A stretch of DNA of 64,000 nt from Eubacterium pyruvativorans (GCF_900102225.1 NZ_FNBF01000002.1:1-64000), one strand, 5' to 3'; shown: positions 52,530-61,929, counted from the stretch's first letter. The notes: a model not told the origin generated them from the sequence alone. A program made the numbers and translations.

Positions 52530-53897
52530 ATGACGGGATTCAATCGTAAGTTCGGTCTGCCGGGGCGTCTGGTTCTGCTGGGGGCTCTGGCGGCGGCACT
52601 GCTGCTGCTCGGCGGAATGCCGGTGCACGGGGCAGTGAAATATCTGACCCAGGGAAGTTACATCTACAGTGTCAACAGAGACGGCTCTGCTGCGGTTCAC
52701 CGCTATCAGGGGACGGCCCGGCGGGTGGTGATTCCGGAGATTCTTTCCGGCCGCCGGGTGACGAAGATTGACAGCAAATTCCTTCAGGACACCAGCAGTG
52801 AAGTGACGTCTGTGGTGATTCCGGCTTCCGTCACAACGGTGTCCTCCGAGGCGTTCCGCACGCAGGACGGTTCACTGACCTCCGTTTCGGTGAGCGCCGG
52901 GAACACGAAGTACAGTGCAGCGGACGGTGTATTGTTTGACAAAGGGAAAGCCACGCTGATCTTCTATCCGACCGGGAAGAAGGGGGACTCCTATGAGATT
53001 CCCCAGACGGTGACAGCTGTGGGTGCCCGGGCGTTTCAGAATGCTTCCCAGCTTGAGACGGTGACCCTGCCTTCCGGCCTCCGGTCCATCGGTACCCGGG
53101 CGTTTGCGGGATGCCGGAAGATGGAGACACCGGAATTTCCGGGCACTGTGCAGAGCATTGGAAAGTTCGCCTTCAGCGGCTGCGGAACCGTCGATTCTTT
53201 CACGGCGCCGAAGAAGCTGACATCCATCGGCTACGGAGCCTTCAGCGGCTGCACGGGATTGAAAACACTGAAGGTGACCGGGTCCGCCCCGGCACTGAAA
53301 ATCGACGGACAGGCTTTCTTCGGCTGCACTGCGCTGGACCGGGTCACCTTCTCGGACCGGGTCACGTCCATCGGCGATTCGGCCTTCTTCGGATGCACTT
53401 CGCTGACCGAAGTGACGGTGCCGGATACGGTGACAAGTCTGGGCCTGCAGGCGCTGGGATATGCCACCGATGAAGCAGGGACCGACGAATCTGCCGTGAA
53501 GGGGTTCCTCATTGTCGGAAAGAAGGGAAGTGCAGCGGACACCTATGCGAAGTCGAGCCGGCTGCTGTTCAGAAATGTGTTTAACGGCGCTGTTTCATAT
53601 TACGATGCGATTCCGGACCAGGTAACGCTGAAATCCCTCACCCGGGGCGTCGCCACACTGACGGTGAAGTACGGGAAGGTGCCGCAGGCAGGAGCGAAGT
53701 ACCAGATTGGACTGAAACAGAAGGGGAAGGCGTTCTCCTGGACCTACACTGACATGGGAACGGTCCGCTCGAAGAAGTTCACGAAGCTCCAGGAATGGAA
53801 GACATACTATGTGAAGGTCAGAGCGTACCGGGTATCCCACGGCAAGCGGTACTACGGTGCATGGTCCAGCCCGGTTGCGTCGGTCATTGTACGGTAG
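52530..53897 (+). CDS. BspA-like leucine-rich-repeat surface protein
   Basis: 455 residues. Signal peptide (LVLLGALAAALLLLGGMPVHGA, about residues 13-35), followed by eight or so LRR_5 repeats of the form IGxxAFxGCxxLxxVxxP (about 80-320; examples SIGKFAFSGCGTVDSFTAP, SIGDSAFFGCTSLTEVTVP). The C-terminal ~100 residues form a fibronectin-III-like domain ending AWSSPVASVIVR. No LPxTG or surface-layer anchor, so it is probably secreted or loosely bound. Such proteins bind host or bacterial ligands in oral and gut anaerobes. Start at the ATG after a GGGGG site; the longer frame from 52431 overlaps rlmD. Confidence 0.85.
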   Translation: MTGFNRKFGLPGRLVLLGALAAALLLLGGMPVHGAVKYLTQGSYIYSVNRDGSAAVHRYQGTARRVVIPEILSGRRVTKIDSKFLQDTSSEVTSVVIPASVTTVSSEAFRTQDGSLTSVSVSAGNTKYSAADGVLFDKGKATLIFYPTGKKGDSYEIPQTVTAVGARAFQNASQLETVTLPSGLRSIGTRAFAGCRKMETPEFPGTVQSIGKFAFSGCGTVDSFTAPKKLTSIGYGAFSGCTGLKTLKVTGSAPALKIDGQAFFGCTALDRVTFSDRVTSIGDSAFFGCTSLTEVTVPDTVTSLGLQALGYATDEAGTDESAVKGFLIVGKKGSAADTYAKSSRLLFRNVFNGAVSYYDAIPDQVTLKSLTRGVATLTVKYGKVPQAGAKYQIGLKQKGKAFSWTYTDMGTVRSKKFTKLQEWKTYYVKVRAYRVSHGKRYYGAWSSPVASVIVR

Positions 53898-53930
53898 AGA
53901 GTGAATGGAACCGGCATGGGCCGGAAAGAT

Positions 53931-53993
53931 GAAAAAAGGCGGGGCAGGCCGGCGGACGATGAATTTGTACGTCCGCCGGACTGCCCCGCTTCG
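53931..53993 (-). terminator. ansA terminator (large hairpin)
   Basis: GCGGGGCAG-x-CCGGCGGAC and its complement form a stem of about 18 bp with a 13-base loop, followed by CCTTTTTT on the minus strand. It may also stop leftover transcription from the BspA-like gene, but the plus-strand T-run is poor. Confidence 0.88.
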
Positions 53994-54018
53994 ATTTTCC
54001 GTATTCAGTTTTCCACGT

Positions 54019-55017
54019 TCAGATCAGTACGTCGTGGTTGATGCAGCTGTAGAAATCCCGCTTGATGGTGCTGTGGGTCTGACCTCTGTCCTTGGCCAGA
54101 ATCCATTTCGCCTTGGTGACCGCTGCCTCGATGGTCATGTCGTAGGTTTCCAGCAGGTCGTAATCTTCCTTGACCTGGCGGCCCACCTTGTAGATGTTCA
54201 TATCGCTGCCCTCATGAACCACCTGGGTGGCAATGATGGCCAGTTTCTCCGGATGTTCCTGCATCTGGGCGGTGAACTCCTCCATGAGATAGGCCGGGAT
54301 GCCTCCCACACCGAAGCTCTCCAGAATGATGCAGTCGAACTGACTGAACAGTCCGCTCAGAATATCGCTGGAGATGCCCGGGATCAGCTTGAATACACAG
54401 ACACTGCCGTTCATGTCATGGCAGAACTGGACGCCGCCGTTGAAATGAAGAGGCGGAATGTACCGTATAATCCGGTTGCCCCGGATATCAGCCAGCTTCG
54501 GATAATTGATGCTGGAGAAGGCGTTGTAGCTTTTCGCCCGTTCCTTCTTCGCCCGGGTTCCTGCGATAACGGAACCGCCGAACACAATCGAAACGTTCTG
54601 GGATTCCGGATCCGAGGCATAGAGCAGGGAATCGTGAAGATTCACCCGGGCGTCGGTATCCGGCACATCGATCGGTTTCTGGGCGCCGGTGATCACCACC
54701 GGCTTCCGGGAATTCTGGATCATGTAGGACAGCGCAGCTGCCGTGTAGGCCAGTGTGTCCGTTCCATGGCAGATCACGAAGCCGTCATACTGGTCGTAAT
54801 GATCTTCGATGGCCCGGCTCACCAGGGCCCATTCCCGGGGCGTAATGTCGGTGCTGTCGATATTGCAGACCTGGATGGTATCCACGTCGCAGAATTCTTT
54901 CGTGTCCGGTACGAAGCTGATCAGCTCACCGGATGTGATGGCCGGTGTCAGGCCTTTCTCTGTGGTCTTGCAGGCGATGGTGCCGCCGGTGCCGATCAGC
55001 AGTATTCTTTTTTTCAT
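54019..55017 (-). CDS. ansA: L-asparaginase, type I (cytoplasmic)
   Basis: 332 residues without signal peptide, so the type I housekeeping form. Catalytic threonines in LIGTGGTIACK (Thr13) and CHGTDTLAYTA, with the TGAQKP lysine motif completing the triad, then the C-terminal allosteric-type domain (QVCNIDSTDI is N-terminal; IIATQVVHEGSD is C-terminal). Hydrolyses Asn to Asp and ammonia. The frame opens at 55059, but the methionine at 55017 follows GGGAGGG, fixing the start. Confidence 0.93.
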   Translation of the reverse strand: MKKRILLIGTGGTIACKTTEKGLTPAITSGELISFVPDTKEFCDVDTIQVCNIDSTDITPREWALVSRAIEDHYDQYDGFVICHGTDTLAYTAAALSYMIQNSRKPVVITGAQKPIDVPDTDARVNLHDSLLYASDPESQNVSIVFGGSVIAGTRAKKERAKSYNAFSSINYPKLADIRGNRIIRYIPPLHFNGGVQFCHDMNGSVCVFKLIPGISSDILSGLFSQFDCIILESFGVGGIPAYLMEEFTAQMQEHPEKLAIIATQVVHEGSDMNIYKVGRQVKEDYDLLETYDMTIEAAVTKAKWILAKDRGQTHSTIKRDFYSCINHDVLI

Positions 55018-55106
55018 AGCTCCCTCCCTTGTGCAATGCTCCGCAGAAAATTGTAACACAGCATCGCATCAGGGGGCAAGGCAGCCTCTCGGGAAGGAAC
55101 GGCAGA

Positions 55107-55745
55107 TCAGTCTTTCACCATGGCATCTTCCACCAGAAGACGCACGCAGTGGTACAGGTACGGCTTGTACTCGCTGTAGGTGGCCGGCTCGCCGTTGAGA
55201 ATCACGTGGTAGCAGGTGGAGTTGATCAGTTCCAGTGTGGTGTAGATCAGCAGTTCCGGGTTCTTCAGCTGTACACCGTCTTCTGTCAGAAGACCGGCAA
55301 TGAAGTCGTGGAACGCCATGGCATCCGGATCGTTTCCGCCGCCGCTGTTCATGAACATCCCCCAGCTGAGATTCTTCGAGATGAACTGGAGCAGGGCGAT
55401 GTTCTTCGACAGACGGGTGATGATGTAGTCAGACACGTAGATCAGCTTGTCGGCGAAATCCATCTCGGATGCACTGCGCCGGTGCAGTGCATCCACCGCC
55501 TCCATCAGCAGTTCTCGGGATTTCTGTATGATCAGTGCGTTCCGGATTGCCTCCTTGTCATGGAAATACAGATAGAAGGTTCCCTTCGCCACCCCGGCCC
55601 GGATGGCGATTTCCATAATCGTCGTCTTGTGATAACCCACCGTCGTAAACAGTTCATAGGCACTGCGGAGCAGAGCGTCTCTTTTTTTTTGCTTGTTCTG
55701 TGCTGCTTTTCCGATTTTCAGAGGAATACTCATACTTTTCACCAT
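55107..55745 (-). CDS. TetR-family repressor of the MMPL export operon
   Basis: 212 residues. N-terminal helix-turn-helix (RDALLRSAYELFTTVGYHKTTIMEIAIRAGVAKGTFYLYFHDKE, seen as about residues 22-66, key words AGVAKGTFYLYF), followed by a helical ligand-binding domain. Encoded divergently from an MMPL transporter, with a matching 13-bp palindrome in its own promoter and two in the partner promoter, so it very likely represses both itself and the pump. Start could be the methionine at 55745 or at 55733. Confidence 0.9.
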   Translation of the reverse strand: MVKSMSIPLKIGKAAQNKQKKRDALLRSAYELFTTVGYHKTTIMEIAIRAGVAKGTFYLYFHDKEAIRNALIIQKSRELLMEAVDALHRRSASEMDFADKLIYVSDYIITRLSKNIALLQFISKNLSWGMFMNSGGGNDPDAMAFHDFIAGLLTEDGVQLKNPELLIYTTLELINSTCYHVILNGEPATYSEYKPYLYHCVRLLVEDAMVKD

Positions 55746-55790
55746 GCCTTTCGGGAGGGGCAGAGCGCACTGTCCCCAGTCATTACCATC

Positions 55791-55819
55791 ATCGTAGCAC
55801 CGAACTGACCGGCAGTCAA
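55791..55819 (-). promoter_or_regulatory. tetR promoter with TGACTGCCGGTCA operator
   Basis: On the minus strand TTGACT (55819-55814), 17-base spacer, TACGAT (55796-55791). The palindrome TGACT-GCC-GGTCA (55806-55818) covers the -35 and the upstream spacer. The ~30-base block is almost the same as the pump promoter at 55927. Confidence 0.75.
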
Positions 55820-55926
55820 TAATTTAGAACGCGTTAAGAAATTGGTTTTTGTCGTCGAAAAACGTTGGAATACCATGAAGTACGACACATTCGCCCGGTT
55901 GTCTAAAAACGCCATGTTCAAAAATA

Positions 55927-55955
55927 TTGACCTTTGGTCAGTACGGTGCTATGAT
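55927..55955 (+). promoter_or_regulatory. MMPL promoter with TGACCTTTGGTCA operator
   Basis: TTGACC (55927-55932), 17-base spacer, TATGAT (55950-55955). The perfect-arm palindrome TGACC-TTT-GGTCA (55928-55940) overlaps the -35 and spacer, in the same register as in the tetR promoter. A TetR dimer bound here would block RNA polymerase. Confidence 0.78.
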
Positions 55956-55963
55956 GCAGATGG

Positions 55964-55976
55964 TGACTTTTGGTCA
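55964..55976. promoter_or_regulatory. second TetR operator TGACTTTTGGTCA
   Basis: Same 13-base palindrome, 36 bases from the first (centre to centre), near or just after the transcription start. It lies upstream of the MMPL ribosome binding site (GGAGG at 55998). Confidence 0.7.
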
Positions 55977-56007
55977 TTCATTCAATAAGCAACAACAGGA
56001 GGAAGTT

Positions 56008-58110
56008 ATGGGATTTGGTTCGAAAGTGGTGAAAGCCAGATATGTCATTCTGGTGATCGGACTGCTTCTGCTGGTTCCGTCATTCTTCGGTATGCAGGCG
56101 ACGAAAATTAATTATGATATGCTGACATATCTGCCGGACTCCATCGAGACGATGAAGGGGCAGGATATGCTCCTTCATGATTTCGGGAAAGGTGGATTTT
56201 CCATCGTCGTCACGGAGAATATGAAGACGGACGAGGTCAGTCATCTGAAATCGGAGATTGGGAAAGTGGATCACGTGGATTCGGTTCTGAATCTGCAGGA
56301 AGTCCTGAATCCGGCCGTGCCCCAGAGCATGTATCCGGACAAGGTCCGGGAGAATCTGAAGAATCCGAATGCGTCCATGATCGTGGTATTCTTCGATACG
56401 TCCACTTCTTCGGAAGAATCCATGAACGCAGTGGCCCAGATTCGGAAACTCAGCACGAAGGACTGTTTCGTCTCCGGCATGACGGCCATGGTGCTGGATT
56501 TGAAGAACCTGTGTGAGACGGAGGAGTCGAAATATATTCTGGTGGCGGTGCTGCTGTCTCTGGCCGTGATGATGCTGCTGCTGGACTCTTTCGTGGTACC
56601 GTTCATTTTCCTGGCCAGTATCGGGATGGCGATCCTGTACAACCTGGGATCGAATATCGTGTTCGGGGAGATATCCTATGTGACGAAGGCGATTGCGGCG
56701 GTGCTGCAGCTGGGGGTCACCATGGACTATTCCATCTTCCTTTGGCACAGTTATATGGAGCATCTGGACCGGGGGCTCTCCCGGAAGGAAGCCATGGGAC
56801 AGGCCATTGACGCCACCCTTGTTTCGGTTACCGGCAGCTCCATCACCACGGTGGCAGGATTCCTGGCGCTGTGCTTCATGACATATAAGATGGGCATGGA
56901 CCTGGGCCTGGTTATGGCGAAGGGCTGCGTCTTCGGTGTGATCTGCAGTGTCACGGTTCTGCCGTCCCTGATTCTGATTTTCAGCGGGGTGCTGGAGAAG
57001 ACCCGGCACAGATCCCTGATTCCGGATTGTTCGAAGATTGCTCACGGTCTCACCAGCCGCTACGGAATCTATCTGGTGATCTTCGGTCTGGTATTCTTGC
57101 CGGCGATTTACGGATATATGCATGAGAACGTAACCTATGATTTCACGGATATGATGGGACATGACAGCGGACTGAAGGCATCCCAGATCCAGTTCATGAC
57201 GGCGAATGATAAGCTGGAGAAGGATTTCGATATCGGAACGACCCACATGATCATCGCAGACCGGAACCTGGCCCCGAAGGACGGCCGGGCGATGTCCGAG
57301 AAGCTGGAGGATATCAGCGGCGTGAAGAATGTGCTGGGCGTGGATGCGCTGACCGGCACGGCGATTCCGCGGGAATTCCTGCCGGATCAGGTGACGAAGT
57401 CCCTCTATGCGAAGGATCACCAGCTGATTCTGGTGAATTCCGCATACAAGGTTTCCACAGACAACTGCAACACCCAGATCGATCAGATCAACCGGGTGGT
57501 GCATCAGTATGACAAGTCTGCGAAGGTCATTGGCGAGGGTCCGGCAACCAAGGACCTGATCGAGATCACGAACCACGACTTCAAGGTGGTCAACCTGATT
57601 TCCATGGCCATGGTCTTCCTGATCATTCTGCTGGTGCTCCGGTCCGTGTCTCTGCCGTTCATTCTGATCGCTGCCATCGAGTTTGCGATCTATGTGAACC
57701 TGGGCATTCCGGGATTCACCGGCACGAAGCTGCCGTTCATCATCCCGGTCTGTGTCAGCACTATTCAGCTGGGATCCACAGTGGACTATGCGATCCTGAT
57801 GTCCACCCGTTACAAGACGGAGCGGGCCGCCGGAAAGAAGAAACGGGAGGCGGTGGAAATTGCATCTGCCACGTCCATTCCGTCCATTCTGGTCAGTGCC
57901 CTGGGATTCTTCGCCGCCACCTTCGGCGTCGGCCTGTATTCCAACGTCGGCCTGATCAGCCAGCTTTGCAATATGATGGCCCGGGGCGCCATCATCAGTA
58001 TGGCCACGGTTATTCTGGTGCTGCCGTCCCTGCTGATGGCCCTGGACGGACTGGTGATACGCAGTACGAAAGGATTGAAGCAGAGCGCTTCCACAGGGAA
58101 GACTGCATAA
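56008..58110 (+). CDS. MMPL-family (RND-type) membrane transporter
   Basis: 700 residues, two similar halves each of one N-terminal helix, an extracytoplasmic loop of ~150-200 residues and a five-helix bundle (helix 1 at about 12-30; bundles at about 180-340 and 520-690). Typical features: first-half DYSIFLWHSYMEHL and second-half VDYAILMSTRYKTER, where Asp-Tyr pairs serve proton relay. Gram-positive MMPL proteins export lipids, siderophores or toxic compounds. Start at the ATG 6 bases after GGAGG; the frame upstream spans the operators. Repressed by the TetR. Followed by a heptad-repeat exported protein. Confidence 0.9.
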   Translation: MGFGSKVVKARYVILVIGLLLLVPSFFGMQATKINYDMLTYLPDSIETMKGQDMLLHDFGKGGFSIVVTENMKTDEVSHLKSEIGKVDHVDSVLNLQEVLNPAVPQSMYPDKVRENLKNPNASMIVVFFDTSTSSEESMNAVAQIRKLSTKDCFVSGMTAMVLDLKNLCETEESKYILVAVLLSLAVMMLLLDSFVVPFIFLASIGMAILYNLGSNIVFGEISYVTKAIAAVLQLGVTMDYSIFLWHSYMEHLDRGLSRKEAMGQAIDATLVSVTGSSITTVAGFLALCFMTYKMGMDLGLVMAKGCVFGVICSVTVLPSLILIFSGVLEKTRHRSLIPDCSKIAHGLTSRYGIYLVIFGLVFLPAIYGYMHENVTYDFTDMMGHDSGLKASQIQFMTANDKLEKDFDIGTTHMIIADRNLAPKDGRAMSEKLEDISGVKNVLGVDALTGTAIPREFLPDQVTKSLYAKDHQLILVNSAYKVSTDNCNTQIDQINRVVHQYDKSAKVIGEGPATKDLIEITNHDFKVVNLISMAMVFLIILLVLRSVSLPFILIAAIEFAIYVNLGIPGFTGTKLPFIIPVCVSTIQLGSTVDYAILMSTRYKTERAAGKKKREAVEIASATSIPSILVSALGFFAATFGVGLYSNVGLISQLCNMMARGAIISMATVILVLPSLLMALDGLVIRSTKGLKQSASTGKTA

Positions 58111-58168
58111 CATATTTCGCATCGATTCCGGCGGCCCGCCGCCGTCCGGAAACAGCGGGAGGGAGATT

Positions 58169-60370
58169 ATGATGAAGAAGAGTATGATGAAAAAAGCCGG
58201 CGCCGCCGGTCTGGCGGTCTGTGTCGCAGCCACCACCGGCATTGCGGTACATTACACGCCGGTGAGCCGTGCGAAGACCGTGGATACACAGAAGGCAGTG
58301 GAGAAGAATTATCCGAACCTGCTGACCTCCTCCACCACCGGCAAGGACGAGACCACCTATGTCATCATGAATAACGACGGGGATACGTCCCGGGTTTATG
58401 TGGACGAATGGCTGAAGAACGGGAAGGACAAAAAAAACCTGAAGGACCGTTCGGATCTGAAGAATATTGAAAACACATCCGGAAACGAGAAATACACGAA
58501 GAAGGGAAGCAACCTGACATGGCACGCAGACGGAAAGGACATCCGTTATCAGGGAACCACGAACCGGGAACTGCCGGTGGAGGTTCAGGTGTCCTACTAC
58601 CTGAACGGAAAGGAAGTTTCTGCGGATGAGATCGCCGGGAAGAGCGGGAATGTGGAGATTCACTTCGATTACCATGTGAACCGGATGGAAACGGTTTCTG
58701 CGGACGGGAAGGGATATACCATGTCCCATCCGTACACCATGGCCAGCGGTCTGGTGCTGAACAATGCCCATTTCACAGATGTCAGTGTCACCAACGGCAA
58801 GGCAGTGAATGACGGGGACAACACAGTGGCTGTGGGAATTGCTTTCCCGGGCCTCGCAGACAACCTGAACCTTCATTCTAAGGATTTCAACATTCCGGAA
58901 AAGGTTGTGGTGAAGGCGAAGGCGAAGAATTTCAAACTGGACGGCACCTACAGTGTGGCGGCCTCCGGCATCCTGGGAGACGTGGACACATCCAAGGCGA
59001 ACTCTGTGAAGGACAAGATGAATCAGCTCACAGACGGGCTGGATGAACTGACTGCGGCTTCGGCGAAACTGGTTTCCGGCTCCGCCCGCCTTTCCAACGG
59101 CGCAGATAAGCTGGCGAAGGGCACCGATTCCCTGCAGGAAGGGGTGAAGGAGCTGGCGGCCGGCACGAATGCGCTGTACAGCGGATCCCGGGAACTGAAG
59201 AGCGGCAGCGGAAAACTGGTGGCCGGTGCAGCCCAGCTTTCCGGCGGCCTGGCCACACTAGCAGGAAACAATGCCAAGCTGAATCAGGCTACACAGCAGC
59301 TGGAATCCCAGGTGTTTGGCACGGTCCAGACCCAGGTGAATACGGCGCTGAAAGCCCAGGGAATGAAATCCGTGAGCCTGACACCGGCCAACTATAAGCA
59401 GGTGCTGAACGGAATTTCCGGCAGCGCCGTGACAGCAGCGGAGAGCCAGCTGAAGGCGGCGGTGGTGAAGAGCGCACCGTCCCTGGCGGGCAATGAGAGC
59501 GCCGTCAACGGGATTTTGTCCCTGGCCTACAACAAGCTGGCGGCCCGGAAGATCATGAAGCCGTCCCAGGCCCAGCTGCAGCAGGCCATCGGCCAGGCGG
59601 CAGGGGATGCACAGAAGGCGGCTTTCGTTGCATCGGCAGTGAAGAATTACAGTGGGGCGGCCCAGAAGGTGCTGGGAGACAAAGCAACACCGGAGACCGT
59701 TCAGGGAACGGCCATCGCCATTGCACTGGCAGTACAGAACAAGGAAGATGTGAGCCAGGTGCAGAACATTGTGAAGTATCAGGATGCTGCGAAGGAATAC
59801 GGCGCAGCGGCGCTGGATTATCAGACGGCGTCCAAGGAAGCCGGAACGAATGTGAAGGCGCTGGCCGCCATGGCGGCAGCCTCTGATTCCAAGGCGCAGG
59901 AAGCCATGAAGGGACTGAAGAACGCAGAATCCACACTGGACAGCATCGTTTCCTACACGGCGGCGGTGAGCCAGTACACGGCAGGCGTCGCTTCTGCTTC
60001 CTCCGGCGCATCCCAGCTTTATGCGGGAATCAAGAAACTGGACGGCGGAATCGGAACGCTGGAGAGCGGTGCGAAGAAGCTGAACGACGGCGTGGGCACG
60101 CTGACCGGCGGTGCGGACCAGCTTGGAAGCGGCGCAGATCAGCTGAGCCAGGGTGCGGACCAGCTGGCATCCGGCATGAAGAAATTCAATGATCAGGGAA
60201 TCAAGAAACTGGTCAGCTCTCTGGATGACAACCAGCTGACGGATATGAGCTCCCGGCTGAAGGCGGCGGCAGTGGCGTCCGGACGCCCGGTATTCATGGG
60301 CGGAAAGTTGTCCGGCATGGACGGTGAGTCGAAGATCATCTACAAGACCAGCGGCATCAACGACAAGTAA
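58169..60370 (+). CDS. exported X-X-X-Leu-X-X-Gly heptad-repeat protein
   Basis: 733 residues. A signal peptide (about 8-35, KKAGAAGLAVCVAATTGIAV) leads to an unknown ~230-residue domain (YVDEWLKNGKD, ELPVEVQVSYYLNGKEV). Then come two blocks of the LxxG heptad repeat found in YhgE/Pip-like proteins (about 290-365: LTDGLDELTAASAKLVSG, LSNGADKLAKG; and about 615-680: LYAGIKKLDGGIGTLESG, LNDGVGTLTGG) joined by an Ala/Gln-rich coiled region. No C-terminal membrane helix, unlike YhgE, so the protein is secreted or held by its signal segment. Encoded after the MMPL pump, it probably forms an extracellular adaptor for it. Confidence 0.8.
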   Translation: MMKKSMMKKAGAAGLAVCVAATTGIAVHYTPVSRAKTVDTQKAVEKNYPNLLTSSTTGKDETTYVIMNNDGDTSRVYVDEWLKNGKDKKNLKDRSDLKNIENTSGNEKYTKKGSNLTWHADGKDIRYQGTTNRELPVEVQVSYYLNGKEVSADEIAGKSGNVEIHFDYHVNRMETVSADGKGYTMSHPYTMASGLVLNNAHFTDVSVTNGKAVNDGDNTVAVGIAFPGLADNLNLHSKDFNIPEKVVVKAKAKNFKLDGTYSVAASGILGDVDTSKANSVKDKMNQLTDGLDELTAASAKLVSGSARLSNGADKLAKGTDSLQEGVKELAAGTNALYSGSRELKSGSGKLVAGAAQLSGGLATLAGNNAKLNQATQQLESQVFGTVQTQVNTALKAQGMKSVSLTPANYKQVLNGISGSAVTAAESQLKAAVVKSAPSLAGNESAVNGILSLAYNKLAARKIMKPSQAQLQQAIGQAAGDAQKAAFVASAVKNYSGAAQKVLGDKATPETVQGTAIAIALAVQNKEDVSQVQNIVKYQDAAKEYGAAALDYQTASKEAGTNVKALAAMAAASDSKAQEAMKGLKNAESTLDSIVSYTAAVSQYTAGVASASSGASQLYAGIKKLDGGIGTLESGAKKLNDGVGTLTGGADQLGSGADQLSQGADQLASGMKKFNDQGIKKLVSSLDDNQLTDMSSRLKAAAVASGRPVFMGGKLSGMDGESKIIYKTSGINDK

Positions 60371-60379
60371 AAAAATTAC

Positions 60380-60442
60380 CGGAGGAACCCCGGACTTCTG
60401 ACCAGGCGGCATTTCGCCGTCCGGCCGGAGGGCCGGGGTTTT
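60380..60442 (+). terminator. terminator after the MMPL operon
   Basis: AACCCCGG and CCGGGGTT pair around an inner GGCGGC-ATTT-CGCCGTCC hairpin, followed by TTGG. A two-level structure that is likely a terminator, with a short T-run. Confidence 0.55.
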
Positions 60443-60517
60443 GGCTTTGTGAAGCCTGTGTTATGATAGGAAACGGAAAGCTGCCGGCGCAGGAGACAGA
60501 AATCACAGGAGGAAAGC

Positions 60518-61864
60518 ATGCGCGCACAGTTATCAGATCATTTCACGTACCGGAAACTGTTCCGTTATGTGATGCCTTCGGTCATCACCATGATATTTAC
60601 GTCCATCTACAACATTGTGGACGGTTTTTTTATCTCGAATTTTGCGGGGAAGACGGCCTTCGCCGCAGTGAATCTCATTATGCCCCTGCTGATGCTGCTC
60701 AGCACGTTCGGGTTCATGTTCGGCACCGGAGGAAGTGCCATTGTGGCCCGGCTTCTGGGGGAGAAGAGAAGAAAAGAAGCGGACCAGGCCTTCTCGCTGC
60801 TGGTCTGGTCCATTCTGGCGGCGGGAACAGTGCTGATGCTGATCGGTCAGATCTTTCTTCCGGCCATCGCCCGGAGGATGGGGGCGGACGATGCCATGTA
60901 CGACACCTGTATCATCTACGCCCGGATCAATCTGTGCTCCACGCCGTTCTTCACACTGCAGGTGGCCTTCCAGAGTTTCTGTAATGCGGCGGAGAAACCA
61001 AGGCTCGGACTCGTTCTGACGGTTTTCACCGGTGTGGCGAATATGATCCTGGACGGGCTGTTTGTGGGGGTGTTTTCCTGGGGTGCCCCGGGGGCGGCGC
61101 TGGCTACCACGATCTGCGAATGTCTCGGCGGCATTCTGCCTCTGATCTACTTCGCCCGCCGGAACACCAGCCTGCTGCGTCTCCTCCCGCCGGGCCGGGT
61201 CCGGTTCCATCTGAAGCTTCTGCTGGAGGCCTGCGGCAACGGTTCTTCGGAATTCCTGACCATGATGTCCCGCTCCATGATCAACATTCTGTACAACTGG
61301 CAGCTGATGCGGTTCATCGGCAGGGACGGGGTTGCTGCCTTCGGGGCGATTCTGTATCTCGGATTCATCTTCTCGGCCGTATTCATGGGGTATTCTCTGG
61401 GCAGCTCCGCCATTGTGAGCTATAACTACGGGGCGCAGAATCATCCGGAACTTCGGAACATCTTCCGAAAAAGCATGGCGGTACTGGCGGGGGCATCTCT
61501 TTCCATGTTCGGACTGGCCCAGATCCTGGCCTATCCTATGTGCAGGTTCTACGCCGGATATGACCCGGGGCTGTTCCGTCTGATGATCCATGCTTTCCGG
61601 GTCTATGCCTTCGTCTATCTGCTGACGGGATGGAACGGATTCGGATCCGCCTTCTTCACCGCTCTGGGCAACGGCTGGGTGTCTGCGATTATCTCTTTCC
61701 TCCGGACGCTGGTATTCCAGATTGCGGCGGTTCTCCTGCTGCCGGCCCTGCTGGGTGCAGAGGGAATCTGGAATGCAAACACGGCAGCAGAAGTCCTGTC
61801 ACTGACCGTGACGGCATTCTTTCTGGTGCGGTACCGCCATGTGTATCACTATGTACAGAAATAA
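60518..61864 (+). CDS. MATE-family multidrug/sodium antiporter
   Basis: 448 residues, twelve hydrophobic helices in two bundles. MATE landmarks: MPSVITMIFTSIYNIVDGFFISNFAG at the start (helix 1, with the usual NIVDG), FGTGGSAIVARLLGEKRRKEA, VAFQSFCNAAEKPRLGLVL, and the second-half repeat GYSLGSSAIVSYNYGA. Exports cationic drugs in exchange for Na+ or H+. Ribosome binding site AGGAGG 7 bases upstream. A weak -10 TATGAT is at 60462. No linked regulator. Confidence 0.9.
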   Translation: MRAQLSDHFTYRKLFRYVMPSVITMIFTSIYNIVDGFFISNFAGKTAFAAVNLIMPLLMLLSTFGFMFGTGGSAIVARLLGEKRRKEADQAFSLLVWSILAAGTVLMLIGQIFLPAIARRMGADDAMYDTCIIYARINLCSTPFFTLQVAFQSFCNAAEKPRLGLVLTVFTGVANMILDGLFVGVFSWGAPGAALATTICECLGGILPLIYFARRNTSLLRLLPPGRVRFHLKLLLEACGNGSSEFLTMMSRSMINILYNWQLMRFIGRDGVAAFGAILYLGFIFSAVFMGYSLGSSAIVSYNYGAQNHPELRNIFRKSMAVLAGASLSMFGLAQILAYPMCRFYAGYDPGLFRLMIHAFRVYAFVYLLTGWNGFGSAFFTALGNGWVSAIISFLRTLVFQIAAVLLLPALLGAEGIWNANTAAEVLSLTVTAFFLVRYRHVYHYVQK

Positions 61865-61899
61865 TGCGGAAAAAATCGAATAGAAAAAGATGATAATAT

Positions 61900-61929
61900 T
61901 TGACATTTTCCATGAACAGAGTGTACAAT
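61900..61929 (+). promoter_or_regulatory. promoter of the glycine-riboswitch transcript
   Basis: TTGACA (61900-61905), 18-base spacer, TACAAT (61924-61929). Transcription would start near 61936, giving a ~380-base leader. Confidence 0.75.
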
